From positions 7,087,525 to 7,151,524 of the forward strand of contig CAIIXF020000004.1 in assembly GCA_903813345.2 (NCBI GenBank): DNA of 64,000 nt. Reading direction: 5' to 3'. How positions within the stretch are numbered: the stretch's first letter is position 1; each line of letters opens with the position of its first letter. This stretch comes from Owenia fusiformis (lineage: Eukaryota; Annelida; Polychaeta; Sabellida; Oweniidae). The position numbers and the translations under genes were made by a program. Below are positions 36,801 through 46,800 of the stretch, one piece after another. Under the pieces are notes generated by a model. The model saw only the letters and a program-made list of their open reading frames with translations, was not told the origin of the DNA and searched no databases.

Positions 36801-39800
36801 TCTAATTTTACTAAGTTGAGCATTTTAACTTGTATAGGTATGTAGTAAAATGTCAAAAGGTGGCAAATATGAAACATTCTCTGGTTTCAACCAATTTTAG
36901 AGCCTGGGATTCAAGAGGTTAAGACAAACATTTTAGCATATAAGTGAATGTAAATATATTATTCAATGCAGGATGAAGATTCAAGGTAGCCTTAAACAAT
37001 ATATAACCTGAGGAAAAATATAACATTTATCTGAATGGAAAATAAAATTAATATGATATCCGAGGGAAAAATATGATATCTGAGAGGGGAATATGATATC
37101 TGAAGGAGGAATATGATATCTGAGGGGAATAAGGTATCTGAAGGGGAAATTTCATATATGGGGGAGCGAAATGATATCTAAGGGAAAGATATGATATCCT
37201 ACCTGTATACTGTCCCTGGTTGTATGTTGTGGAAAGCATCAATTTTCATTAGCAATCCCTGAAAGAAAGATAGTGATCATCATGTCTACATAAATGTGAT
37301 ATATACTCTCATGAATACCTAGCCTTAATATAAACTCATGAGATATCTGAAGATGAGGACGAGGACAATTCAGACTTTGTGTGCAAAACCTTTCAGAATT
37401 CAAACTGACTCTTTTATGTCATAATGGTCTTTCTGATGTCTTACTGATTCTTTTTGTGTCATACTGATAGTTCTAATATCATACTGACCTTTCTGATGTC
37501 ATAATGGATCCCCCTGACAGCAAATCCAGGGTTGTACTCCAGACCAAGTATTGCTTTAGGGTACTGAAAGTACAAGTTTACAACAGATATAGACCAGTGT
37601 TTTTGGGTGATAATTAACATGGGGTATTGTTCAATTTATATCAACATTAGAATGTAAAATCAAACTTCCATTGCAGTTAGGCAGGCACACAAATAAAAAG
37701 AAAAAGGCAAAAAGGACTGTTAAAACTTTTTTTAACATTTTAATTTACTATAACTTGCAAAACTCTTCAAGACTATTGAATTTTTACTGTTTCACTATTT
37801 GTATTTTCATTTTTCAAATATTTATGTGTAAATAAACAAATATATTCAAATAAATATACAAATACAGTCTATCTAACATTTTATTTGTTGTTGCCATATC
37901 TATGTTTGTGAATTATGTTTTTATACTCATTGCTTGTATATTTTGTAGCTCATTAATTCAAATGATTTTGTTACCACATATTTCTTGAATTTATCTGTTT
38001 GCACACTGATGTGCATCTCAAAGTCATCAAAAGTATTTGATTGGGATATACAATTTTAGTATTTAAACAATCAATTTAAAGGGTTGCAGTTTATTTGCTT
38101 ATTTTGATATTCACTATATTCAATGACTCATCTTATTGAATATTACTTATGAATATTGTAGCAGGTCTGACGCTATACAAAACAACAGGCAAAACAAATT
38201 GCTTGTAATGTTTGTTACTTATGTAACCTCTGTACAGCGTACAAGGTTCAGTAACCTACAGAAAGTAAATAAGGCATTGCTTGCTAAAAAAAGACCATAT
38301 CAATGAACTAAGCAGTGAATTGATGGATTCTCTACCTAAACTTAACAACAGTTATGAGCTCATAGGCCAATTTATTCAGCAATTCGACAAGAAGGTTAAG
38401 ATGTGAAATATCTTAGGTAAATGAAACATACCACAATAGACAATATTACAATATTAACTGATGAAACCATGTACCAAGAATTATATCAGTATTGTTGTTA
38501 AAATCAATTTAAATCAGATCTTCGCAATAGTCTGCTTTTGTGTAAATCTGTGTTTAGCTTTAAGTTACAAACAATGATTTTCTTGCTACCTCAGTGAGAG
38601 GATTTCTTGTGCTTCCAATTCACATGGCCATCAGCACAAGTGCAAGAAAAATAGAACATCATGTTAAACTTTTCTATTACATCCTAGACTCAATGATGTG
38701 TGACTATGAGTGACAGGTCTGACCCCCCCCCCACCCCCCGGGCAAAAATTCTTTCAAAATCATGCAGTTTTTCACCATTCTGAGCACTTTTTAAGTGTAT
38801 TTGGTCATTTTTGGACCAAAATTGTCAGAAGTGAACCCCCCCTGGAATTTTTCAAATCCTGGCAAATCCTGGCTATGGACCCGAGTGACCAGATATAAGA
38901 GTAGACTGTTACTCCACATGTGCCCTCCCCCAAACTCTGCATTATACACTTACTGCTTACGTTTCATACCTCTCTACCTAAATTCAGCCTATATTTTAGA
39001 GTATCTCTTGGTTTATATATTGGATATTGATAAAAGGAAGCTTTTTAAATAAACAATAGACTAGATGCGAGTAGAAATAATCTTGATTTACATCATTTCA
39101 TATTCAAAATTTAGTCAAAGTGATATCATATTTTCTTGTGTTGGACAGATAATGTTATCTTTTAGCCTACCTGACATATTTTAAATTGTATAATTATATC
39201 AGACACAGAAGGGTAATATAAAAATTGGTCCACTTTAACTGATCAATATTCAAGTTTAATGGAACTATCTTATATACCATCATATTAATAAACCTGAATG
39301 AGCCACCTGGTGGTGAAAATGGTAACTAAATACTCGCATCTGAGTTATTTTGAAAATATAGTTTGTCAACATTTGGATGGGCAGAGGAAATAATCCAGAA
39401 TTCAAATTCCTATTTTTATGTAAAAAAATTAACCTAGAGGTTCATTTTCACATGAAGATAGATTCAACTTTGAATTCTGGGATATTCCCCACCTCCTGTT
39501 TCAGGGCTGACTTTTTCAGACACTTACTTTTAGCTGGTTCACTAGGGCCTCCCTGCCAAGCTGGTAAATGAGGAAATGAAGCTCATCCCTGTATGACGCC
39601 AACGTGTAGTCATAATCAAAGCCATAGACGTTGATGTCACCGAGACTGAGCTCATTGTTAGAGAAAATAGAAAGTGGGTCAACGTTGGGGGCAGCGGGAC
39701 GTGCTGGAAAATAAAGCATGAGTGATTAAGTAATATTATAGAGAATATAAACTGAGTGCTGGTTAATATTAAGGGGGGGGGCTGATTAGTCCATTTTTAA

Positions 39801-42800
39801 ATAAAACTGAGCAAAACACAAAATAAAAAGTGGGTCACATTGGGGGGAAAGATGTGCTGGAAAATAAAGCAATATGCAATAATGTAAGTGAAACATTATT
39901 TGAGAATTGAGAAGATAACAGTCGGGTCACATTAAGTATGGTGGGGCATGGATTATAGCTGACAATTGTTAAGTCTAGAAATATACTAGGTCAACAATAA
40001 GGGCGTTGGGGCATGTTGGAAAATAAAGCAATAGAGGAAGGTTAATTAGGTGATAAAAGCTAGATTAACAAGATTACATTTTAATAATTCATGGAAAAGA
40101 AATTATTTACCACTATACAATTCCATAAAATCAATTCCACATAAGCTTAGAACATGCGAATTATTAGGCAACCAATCCATCACCTCATCCTTTTTAATTG
40201 TATCCCTAAATACCTTAGGCCCTGATTCTTCAAGAAGTATGATGAAACATGTTCAATTCACAAATATTCACCAAAGATTCAAGATTCTGACATTTCACGA
40301 ATCAATTCCCTCGATCAGGGGGGGGGGGAATTAGGAAACAAGGAAACTAATAAAATCTCAATTAATAATCTAAGTAAATAAAGCACCTTTTATGAAAAAA
40401 TGAAAGATTTAGGCCATGTTTGGAATGAGTTATGTTCATCCGACATGGTAATCAAAATGGTGAGCAACAAAACTGTATATAATATTTGTCCTTTTCAGAA
40501 GCTAGCAATTTCTACTGCCTTTGGGCCTCTCAAGGTATGAAGAAACTTACAGTAAATAGATTTTCTCATCAATCAGTTATATCTGTATTAGTGTACACTC
40601 TTAAAATAGCTGCATGATAATTTATGTTATTTTTGCGTTTGTTTAAAATACCTGACTTGCATTCAAGTTCAAGCAACTGCATATAATTAATATGTAGTTT
40701 TCAAACTTTTGTGAATGGATGTTGAATGGATTTTTTCTTCAACATGTATTGTAATGACTTCAGTATGAATGAAATGTCCCTTGGTCTTCTGGTCTTGGAT
40801 TGTGATATTGGTTCTTGAATGGTGGGGGAAAGGGGGTATTAGACATAGTTTCTTTTCACGTAAGATCATTGTTTTGGGCTATATGGGGTTTGTTTTTCTT
40901 GACTGGTATGCACTTAGAAATTGCTTTTTCTTGCCAAGTTCCATTACAACTTTTGGTCCTTTCCCTTTGGCACTAGTGCTTATATATTTCAAACAAACTT
41001 TAAAAGTATTTTTTAATTTACACATGAGATACAGCTGATGAGATATAGAGGATACATGAAGAGGGAGGGGGAGGAGTCATGCAAGACTATATGGATTTTG
41101 GAACTAATCACTGAAAGATGAAGTGGATGGATTATTTAGATTCAAGATATGTAATTAAAAATGTGATTAAATTGTTGTATAACTGAGAATATATCAATTT
41201 TCTACTTCAAAATACAAGATGTAAACAACATAAATAAAAATCCAAAGTTCAAAGAACATACTACAGTTCATTACCATTAAGTATGAAGAGTCTCTAGAGA
41301 TCATGTGACAAAATCAAATTAATAGTGAGATCTTGAAAATGTTTTGGTGAGAGGATCATTAGGATGAGATTAAAAAAATTACAATTATTTACACATTCTA
41401 CATACTGCTATCGTTTTTCACAACTCAATAAATGATCATTTGTAGCTATTTATATCTTAGATTTAAGAATTGTTATTCATTTTAACTTAACATAAAAGTT
41501 GTGGAAACCTGTCCAACTAAATAAATTGACATTGATAATGATACAATGATAATTGGTAATGAAAACAATGATAATTGACTGGACTTGTCCAAAGAAACAA
41601 AAAACAATGAAAACAACAAGAAATACATGAGGGTTTTGTTATGGAAGATTTTGGAGGGTATATCCTGAGGGCAAAATAGATGTCTTCCTAGGGTCCGGAG
41701 GATCCGAGGTAAGATATCATATTTCAAAACCAAGCATCACATAACTAATTTATCCTAAAACATGTGGGGTCTTCAGACATGCATATCCAGCTTTGTTTTC
41801 TTTTAAGTGTTTTCATTATAATTATTTTCGAGAAGTCTATCAACATATTTTGACCAATTTTAGTCTGAATTGTGAAACTGAGAATTTTGCACCCACTTAA
41901 GAGAAAATCCTGTGGAGAACACTGTGATAGTTAGCAGAACTTGTAAATGTTGGACAATATTCTTAAGTCAATAGCATTAACAAAGGTGAGAAATGTCAAA
42001 AGAATCTGATGAAAATCAATATCACCCACTTACAGTGAACTGTTTCTTACAGATAAGTAAATACATTTAAGTCAACAAAGCTGAAATACATGTATCTAGA
42101 GCAGTAGGCTTAAAACAAGACTGTTGAATACAGTAAATGCACAATCAATTTTGTCCCATCCTCTGACTGTCCGCCTATAAAAATAAATGATCGATTTTCT
42201 GTAGAGGGTCTGAGAATAGCCTAGGGTGGGACAAATTCTGGTTGTTCGATATTGACCAGCAAAGATAGTAGGACTGAAAATTGTTTGCAATGACTTTAGA
42301 TAATAGATCTAAGGCAATCATTTTGTTAAAGTGTTTATACACAGTAACACTCTATGCTTCTACAAATGGCACAAGAGGAGGGAAAGCCCCAGAGATTTAG
42401 AGATAACAGACATACATGTAATTACGTCTCGTGCTAATACCACGTTCGTTTGTTCAGATTTTCGACTAGTTTCAAAAACCTACGTTTCCATGTGATATTT
42501 TAACCGATGTAGGCATATTCTGCAAATCTTATCTTGATGTGAAATAAGCTACATGTATCATATCAGTTATAATGCCAGAAATAACATAATATTATTTGAA
42601 GCGTATTTAGAAAATTTTGAGGCTGACATTTTGTTTGCCAATTTTGATCAGAGACGTATGTCATCTCAATACAGCTTTACATTATAAGCATGTAATCTTT
42701 GAACTCTGGAGTACACATACAGTGCAGTACACTGTAAACTGTAGGTCAAAACTCAACTGACCTTACTCACGTCGAGAGCTACTATGTTAGATTTTGAAAG

Positions 42801-43533
42801 TATAGCTCTCCATCGTGAGGATCTCCCAGCTGAAGAATTGTGACATCTAAATTTGATCGGCGCCAGTCAGCGGCTTGCTGTTTGTCTCAAACTGTAGCCT
42901 ACATATGGGCTCATATGTGTCTACTTTCCCCGTGCATGTAGGATCGCGGATGTGCTTCTATGGCGATCAGGAGTTCTAATCGTTTTTTGTTCGATACCCA
43001 TTTCCAATATGGCGGTTAAACGGAAATGCTATCGACGCATGCGCAACTTGGGAAACGTCAAGCCGCCATATTGAATATACCTGGCCAAAACTTTTGACAC
43101 GACCAATAAAATGAAGTCCTGATCGATACATAGGGCAGTGAGACGTTCTATAGTTGAGCTGAATGAAAGATGGCGATGTAGGATACATTTTCAGGTATAT
43201 AATGTGCAACATGAGTCAGCTGAATTCCCTGAAATTTTCTTTGAAGTCAGGATTCTTAAGCTGTTGATTCTAGCGATAGAGAGCTATACTTTCAAAATCT
43301 AAGAAGCTCTCGACGGGAGTAAAACTGACCTTCTTCTAAGGCTAGAGACTCGAGTAAAACTGACCTTTCACTGCAGCCTTTGCTCTGTTATATTCATTCC
43401 ATAGCATCTGTTTGGATTCTCCAAGTGACGAGCCCAGTGATCCTACATATCTGTAGTTGTGTGTTATCCTACTAATATTGTGAAATTGGCTTAAATACAG
43501 ACATCGTCTGCATATTCTTGAAAGTGTGGCCAT
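30641..43533 (-). CDS. NT5DC2/NT5DC3-like 5'-nucleotidase domain protein, complete 14-exon gene
   Basis: HAD-superfamily protein of the cytosolic-5'-nucleotidase-like NT5DC group. Joined coding parts on minus: 43533-43365, 39703-39528, 37563-37489, 37258-37203, 36168-36078, 35788-35720, 35181-35125, 34624-34564, 34225-34123, 33453-33267, 32384-32298, 32038-31898, 31401-31337, 30872-30641. All introns are GT/AG, all junctions keep frame, and the total is 1569 nt = 522 aa, close to vertebrate NT5DC2/3. The nucleophile motif GFDYDYTLA is at 84-92 (catalytic Asp86/Asp88), FLLSNS (276-281) is HAD motif II and GDHVYSD (369-375) motif [12 protein letters not shown] and TFYPRR near the C-terminus are family hallmarks. 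The N-terminus ([11 protein letters not shown]...) is Arg-rich without acidic residues, so mitochondrial import is plausible. An in-frame ATG at 43599 is less likely as start. Substrate is unknown for the family. Paralogue (2, 3 or 4) not resolved. Confidence 0.96.
31010..31085 (-). pseudogene. Partial duplicate of NT5DC-like exon 14 start
   Basis: On minus, CTTTCAG|GAATTTCTCCAAGG followed by AAGTATTCAACCCACAATTT repeats the acceptor and first coding bases of exon 14 (30872 downward) at a spacing of 199 bp. The copy loses the frame of the real exon after NPQFGS and has no downstream coding match, so it is a decoy or dead exon fragment inside intron 13. Confidence 0.8.
31337..31401 (-). CDS. 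NT5DC-like exon 13
   Basis: Encodes [20 protein letters not shown] then L and two bases of Arg. Acceptor CATTGTAG, donor TTAAG|GTGAGT. Confidence 0.93.
31751..31850 (+). mobile_element. tRNA-like SINE head
   Basis: GTCGAGTTGGCCGAGAGGGC resembles a tRNA-Ser/Leu 5' half with A-box TGGCCGAGAGG. GGGTTGCGAATTCGAG (31817-31832) resembles a B-box with an extra base. The acceptor stem does not close. It lies in intron 12 of the NT5DC-like gene, on the opposite strand. Confidence 0.6.
31898..32038 (-). CDS. NT5DC-like exon 12
   Basis: 47 codons starting [20 protein letters not shown], which is near-invariant in the family. Acceptor CACTGCAG, donor CAG|GTACGA. Confidence 0.95.
32298..32384 (-). CDS. 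NT5DC-like exon 11
   Basis: 29 codons. Contains [13 protein letters not shown] with HAD motif IV. Acceptor ATTACAG, donor GCT|GTAAGT. Confidence 0.95.
32490..32612. repeat. Two-copy 64-bp tandem repeat in intron 10
   Basis: TTTTTAAAAATTTTCTATTATTC...GGAAATCATGGATT.TCACAAAGCATAC occurs twice in a row. Confidence 0.9.
32945..33087. mobile_element. Palindromic MITE with TTAAA flanks
   Basis: GCCCAAGACTCAATGCATTG is inverted at the other end (CAATGCATTGAGTCTTGGGC), and pairing continues inward through GTTGTTTCC/GGAAACAAC. TTAAA lies on both sides (32940-32944 and 33088-33092). 143 bp, in intron 10 of the NT5DC-like gene. Confidence 0.9.
33267..33453 (-). CDS. NT5DC-like exon 10
   Basis: Encodes [20 protein letters not shown] through the Lys-rich [12 protein letters not shown] segment to GKIYQE. 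Acceptor TTTGTATTTCAG (the same 12-mer as exon 6), donor GAG|GTATGT. The acceptor and exon start are copied in a 61-bp repeat. Confidence 0.95.
33430..33705. repeat. 61-bp minisatellite spanning the exon 10 acceptor
   Basis: The word CCCTGAAATACAAAG (minus: the acceptor TTTGTATTTCAG plus exon start) occurs at 33452, 33513 and 33574, with weaker copies near 33646 and 33698. The first is the real acceptor; the next two also copy about 24 nt of exon sequence. Confidence 0.95.
34123..34225 (-). CDS. NT5DC-like exon 9
   Basis: Residues 252-285 plus two bases. Ends [16 protein letters not shown] motif II. Acceptor TTTTCAG, donor TTTGT|GTAAGT. Confidence 0.95.
34280..34410. repeat. Dispersed AGTGGGTGC-family repeat
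   Basis: AAGTGGGTGCAGCACCCAACT, then CACCCACTTGAAAATGAGAA and ATCATGAAAATGAGCATATT. In intron 8 of the NT5DC-like gene. Confidence 0.65.
34564..34624 (-). CDS. NT5DC-like exon 8
   Basis: Encodes [20 protein letters not shown] plus one base. Donor TTAG|GTGAGT. The acceptor is fronted by an ATGTATATGTA-rich tandem repeat. Confidence 0.93.
34628..34762. repeat. Tandem repeat before the exon 8 acceptor
   Basis: ATGTATATGTAATGTATCTA-type units of about 21-29 bp start 4 bp upstream of the exon 8 acceptor and run about 130 bp into intron 7. Confidence 0.9.
35125..35181 (-). CDS. NT5DC-like exon 7
   Basis: 19 codons: [19 protein letters not shown]. Donor AGA|GTAAGT. A 23-bp minisatellite starts about 40 bp upstream of its acceptor. 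Confidence 0.93.
35215..35452. repeat. 23-bp minisatellite, about 10 copies
   Basis: The unit CAATCCAAGGTCCCTCCCCA plus AAA repeats with variation through intron 6, ending about 40 bp before the exon 7 acceptor. On minus it is G-rich (GGGGAGGGAC), so G-run splicing elements are repeated as well. Confidence 0.95.
35720..35788 (-). CDS. NT5DC-like exon 6
   Basis: Encodes [18 protein letters not shown] then SNITQ. Acceptor TTTGTATTTCAG, donor CAG|GTAAAA. The acceptor and the first 8 nt of the exon belong to a 40-bp tandem repeat. Confidence 0.95.
35781..35978. repeat. 40-bp minisatellite spanning the exon 6 acceptor
   Basis: ATTGCATTCTGAAATACAAA is found at 35781, 35821, 35861, 35901 and 35941, exactly 40 bp apart. 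On minus each copy is a full acceptor TTTGTATTTCAG followed by the first bases of exon 6 (AATGCAAT). Only the copy at 35781 leads into the exon. Confidence 0.97.
36078..36168 (-). CDS. NT5DC-like exon 5
   Basis: Encodes [17 protein letters not shown] then [13 protein letters not shown]. Acceptor ATTGTAG, donor AAG|GTAGGT. Confidence 0.95.
36251..36918. mobile_element. TTAA-flanked TIR element in intron 4
   Basis: CCTCTTGA at the left and TCAAGAGG at the right, each next to TTAA (36247-36250 and 36919-36922), as for piggyBac-type insertions. Inside, GGACGATTCTCGGTTTGGAG (36369) is inverted at about 36732-36757, and ATATAGAAATATTACCCAAA-type text occurs twice. No transposase frame. Confidence 0.8.
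37045..37200. repeat. GATATC minisatellite abutting the exon 4 donor
   Basis: Units of about 21-24 bp such as AATATGATATCTGAGAGGGG repeat seven or so times and run directly into the donor (minus: GTAGGATATCATATC), so intron position +4 onward is repeat sequence. Confidence 0.9.
37203..37258 (-). CDS. NT5DC-like exon 4
   Basis: Encodes [18 protein letters not shown] plus two bases of Arg. Donor AG|GTAGGA. The donor runs straight into a GATATCATAT minisatellite (37045-37200). Confidence 0.95.
37489..37563 (-). CDS. NT5DC-like exon 3
   Basis: 25 codons: [14 protein letters not shown] then [11 protein letters not shown], a strongly conserved family segment. Acceptor CTTTCAG, donor AAG|GTCAGT. 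Confidence 0.95.
38714..38882. mobile_element. MITE family A copy in intron 2
   Basis: Starts CAGGTCTGACCCCCCC and ends CCTGGCTATGGACCC, flanked by GAGTGA (38708-38713 and 38883-38888). Internal TTCAAAATCATGCAGTTTTT matches the copy at 7850. Confidence 0.8.
39528..39703 (-). CDS. NT5DC-like exon 2
   Basis: Residues 57-115, including the DYDYT nucleophile motif. Acceptor TTTTCCAG, donor AAA|GTAAGT. Degenerate copies of its 5' end and acceptor lie upstream in the intron (39825-39875 and 39985-40030). Confidence 0.95.
39730..40035. repeat. Intronic copies of the exon 2 acceptor region
   Basis: AAAGTGGGTCACATTGGGGG then GATGTGCTGGAAAATAAAGC (39828-39869) copies the start of exon 2 and its acceptor (CTTTATTTTCCAG on minus). 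A more decayed copy is at 39988-40030, where CAG has become CAA. Confidence 0.85.
40036..42762. other. Intron 1 of the NT5DC-like gene; no exon recognised
   Basis: AT-rich intron sequence with a decayed AGTGGGTGC-family fragment near 41850-41930. Open frames at 40050-40334 and 40769-41038 have no recognisable domain or splice support. Confidence 0.45.
42763..43325. mobile_element. TIR element in intron 1
   Basis: ACGTCGAGAGCTACTATGTT then AGATTTTGAAAGTATAGCTC at the left is inverted at 43266-43322 (GAGCTATACTTTCAAAATCT, AGCTCTCGACGGGAGT), giving terminal repeats of about 55-60 bp. The interior contains ATATGGCGGTTAAACGG and GCCGCCATATTG, another inverted pair. No coding capacity. Confidence 0.8.
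43365..43533 (-). CDS. NT5DC-like exon 1
   Basis: Residues 1-56 plus one base. Contains the probable targeting sequence and the [16 protein letters not shown] segment. Donor AAAG|GTCAGT. The donor region AAAACTGACC is repeated 35 bp downstream in the intron (43323-43332). Confidence 0.85.
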
Positions 43534-43795
43534 CTCACATTTTTGGATTTTTAATTCTGTTATCTTATGTGTCAGCAAATGCGAGTTGAAAATAAACACG
43601 GATATTATATAATCATGATATTTATTAACTGTTTTGCTTTTTATTAGCTTTCTTTTAACGTTTCAATGATAATCTATGTAATGATAATTATCATTAAGAG
43701 TTATTTATATATGATATAATATATTTTTCAATTTGAGTTTGCTTACAATTCTATTTTACGACAACTATCTCAAGTCAGACGTTTGCAAATCAGAA
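43534..43795. promoter_or_regulatory. Presumed bidirectional promoter of NT5DC-like and MMGT1
   Basis: Only 262 bp separate the two start codons, which point away from each other. Both 5' UTRs and the core promoters should lie here. The sequence is AT-rich with no clear TATA box at a proper distance for either side and no CpG island. Inferred from geometry only. Confidence 0.6.
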
Positions 43796-43874
43796 ATGTC
43801 TTCTTCAATTCACAAGTTTTTCGTGATTTCTGGCCTGTTAGCACTACTGCACGCCGCTTATTCCGCTGCTCAAC
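43796..43874 (+). CDS. MMGT1: MMGT1 exon 1
   Basis: 26 codons plus one base, MSSSIHKFFVISGLLALLHA then AYSAAQ. Donor CAAC|GTAAGT. The ATG at 43796 is the first in the open frame before TM1. Confidence 0.93.
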
Positions 43875-46800
43875 GTAAGTCTACCACTTGATTTATGATA
43901 TAATTGTCAAATTTGAGTTCTAACTATGATACTTACTACGAAATATAAGTCTAAACTAAAATTCTCATTTTTCGATTTTTTCCATTGATTGATTTTCATT
44001 CACAGTTCTTTGGTCACATTAGTGCCTTACGGTAATGCCGGGTTGTCGGCAGCGGCAGTAGATACTCTCAATTGCCGGTAATAAAATCCATTGCCGATAA
44101 TCACCATGCTGCTGCAACATGATGATTGGCATTGCGATCCATTGTCAAATTTACGAAACAATGTTCGTTTAAGAATATTTTATCAATCATGTATATTTCA
44201 ATCTCCACATTAGAAGAGCTAATCTGTCAATCAACTGCAAAGGATTCGTAAAAGGCGGGAGGATAAGCAAAACCCCACCCACTTCTGTCAATCATCTCCC
44301 ATGCCGCGAGATTAACAAATCACGTGACGTGATATTTCGGTGAAGTAAAAACAAAAACAAATAGTTTGATCAATTTTGATCGAATTCACTCTATATTATC
44401 ATTCAAAGACTTCCTAACAATACACAATCACACACGAGATACACGATGATACAATATATCCACTGTAGTTGATGTGAGCGGGAAATCAAGCTGAGAAATC
44501 GGCTTCGTTAAGGATTTTTCGAAATATTTTAGTTTCACATTCAGGTTTTTCCCTGGGATTTTAGGAACATTATCAGTATCAACGATTATCGGTAACGGTA
44601 AGGTAATGGAGGTGAAATTTACCAGCAGTGAGATCCATTACCGTTGCAAGCACTAGGTCACATGTTTGGTTGTTGTTATTCACCTTTTTAATTGGTTTAC
44701 TAAATTTACAATAATTGGTCTGTCTATTTCATCATCCAATAATGGTGAGCCTATGAAGTCGCCCCACTCTTGCCTTTGCCTTGAAAGTTTCAACAATTTT
44801 TGATCGAATGAAACTGCGTTTTGTTTGAAATAATCATTGAAAGCCCGTAAACTAATGTAGCCCTTAGGACGTTGAGTTGGTCAAAGTTTGGCCAAAGTGG
44901 TCGAGCATCAGTTGTGTGAGCGGAGGGTCCTGGATTTGATTCCTGCATGGATGAGCGTGCCCAGGGTAGTTACATTAATGTCAGAAGTGGAATTGCCCTT
45001 GCGAATCAGTTACTAGGTGTCAATGGTGTGACGACTCTCGATAGCAAGTGGCTTCTACAGTCTTGGCTGTAGTGGCTAACCCTGCACTCATAAGCGTCAG
45101 AGAGTGTCTGAAAGGGTTCTGAGGTCGATTCCCGCATGGGGCATCGGATTTTGCACACTCCCTTTCTGGTCTAGTATCTGACTCGTAACACGTAACAGTT
45201 CCCAGGATAAGCGTGTCCAGGGTCGTTACACTAGATTTGAATTTTCTAAGTGCGTTATATGACTTCCTTGTGCTCACAATAACTCTGTCACTACTTGTAT
45301 TGTTTTGATACACAACCGCGTCATTGGTTGACTCATTAACTGAGTAACAAATTATCCTATATATGAGGTGCAGAATATTGGGATTATCCCAATATCCTAC
45401 ATATATATTTTTGAATCTACCTGAGGGATGGAAGGTAGATCTCTAGAGGGATAAACCCCATTTTCAAACCAACTATATATATTCCTATTTATGCATGTAT
45501 TTTTTCAACATTTTTTTCAAAATATTTTTGTCTTAATAAAGATGCATTATGCCATAGGTTTCTCCCCCAGACAATCAATGATGTCCTATTGTTATTGCTC
45601 ATATGATATCTCACATACCATGGATATATCTTGAGAATAACTTTTGGGTATATTATTGCCGAAATATTGGAAATAATCAACAGAACAACCAAACTCCAGA
45701 ATTAAACACAATCGATTCCTCGGCTAGTGAGGGGAATCCCCATTGAGTCACACAAGCACCCACAAGCGCACCAGGCAGCCAATCAGGTTTATGATAAACA
45801 AATTCAACAACCAATCAGATAACAGGAGGACTTTCCTGGTATATTCAAACTTCACATTGAATTAATTTCTTCGAAAATAATTAGCACTATCGCAAAATTA
45901 ATACTGAAAGAGGGGGATTTGGGACTTCTTCTTTGGTAAGTAGATGGGTATATATGTGGTGAAACTCAATATGCAAAAAGTCCAGAAGGGTCTTGATTGT
46001 GTTATCCTATTGCATAGAGCCTCTTTAATTTTTTACAATTTTGGGGAAATTTAAAAAAAAACATTTTTTACAATTACCCAAAATAATGCCAGTGAACAGG
46101 CGATATGGTGAGAGATATGGTGGTTCTGGATATGAAAACCTCAAAATCAGGATACAGGTCATATCTTACTAACTCCCTAAAAATCTACTGGGCATATGAT
46201 GAATACTGTCATTATTCCCAATAAGTTTCCCCATTGCTTTCATTCATTTTGCCTGTTTTCAGAAAATTTTAGCAAACCCCCACATTCACAGACTTCTTGA
46301 CAAGTCTTTCCTTAATTTGTTCAGCTTATGTGCTTGCTGTTTCAGATAGGACATATGTACGACTCACAGAGCAAGAATTCACAGTCCTTCCAGCTGATGT
46401 AAGTACTCAAGATTCTAATTACATTTATTTGGGACTTTTTTGTCAATAATTGATGTCAAGTTAAAGGAAGGTGTGCATTTTAGAGTATGGTATGCTGGCG
46501 CTCTTTTCAGTATACGATTTCACTCGAAGTAATGATAGACTTCAAACAGGAGTGGATGGTACAAACTTATGATATCTGAATGTCCTGAAAATTATTGTAC
46601 ATGATGCGTAGTATTTTAAGGAACAGTTTACAGCCATAGACTTCAAACAGGAGTGGATGGTACAAACTAATGATATCTGAATGATTGTCCTGAAAATTAT
46701 TGTACATGATGCATAGTATTTTAAGGAACAGTTTACTCCTCCATAGGAGACATCCATTTGTTTGAGGGATGGTGTCTAATTATCAGCAGTTAGGGAAAAC

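Noticed and set aside
40050-41038. Retroelement-like open frames in NT5DC intron 1
   Set aside because: No reverse transcriptase, integrase or transposase motif could be recognised.
43534-43599. Earlier in-frame start (ATG at 43599) for the NT5DC-like protein
   Set aside because: It would add a hydrophobic/His stretch before the Arg-rich segment that looks like the true N-terminus; the downstream ATG at 43533 gives the better targeting sequence. Not excluded.
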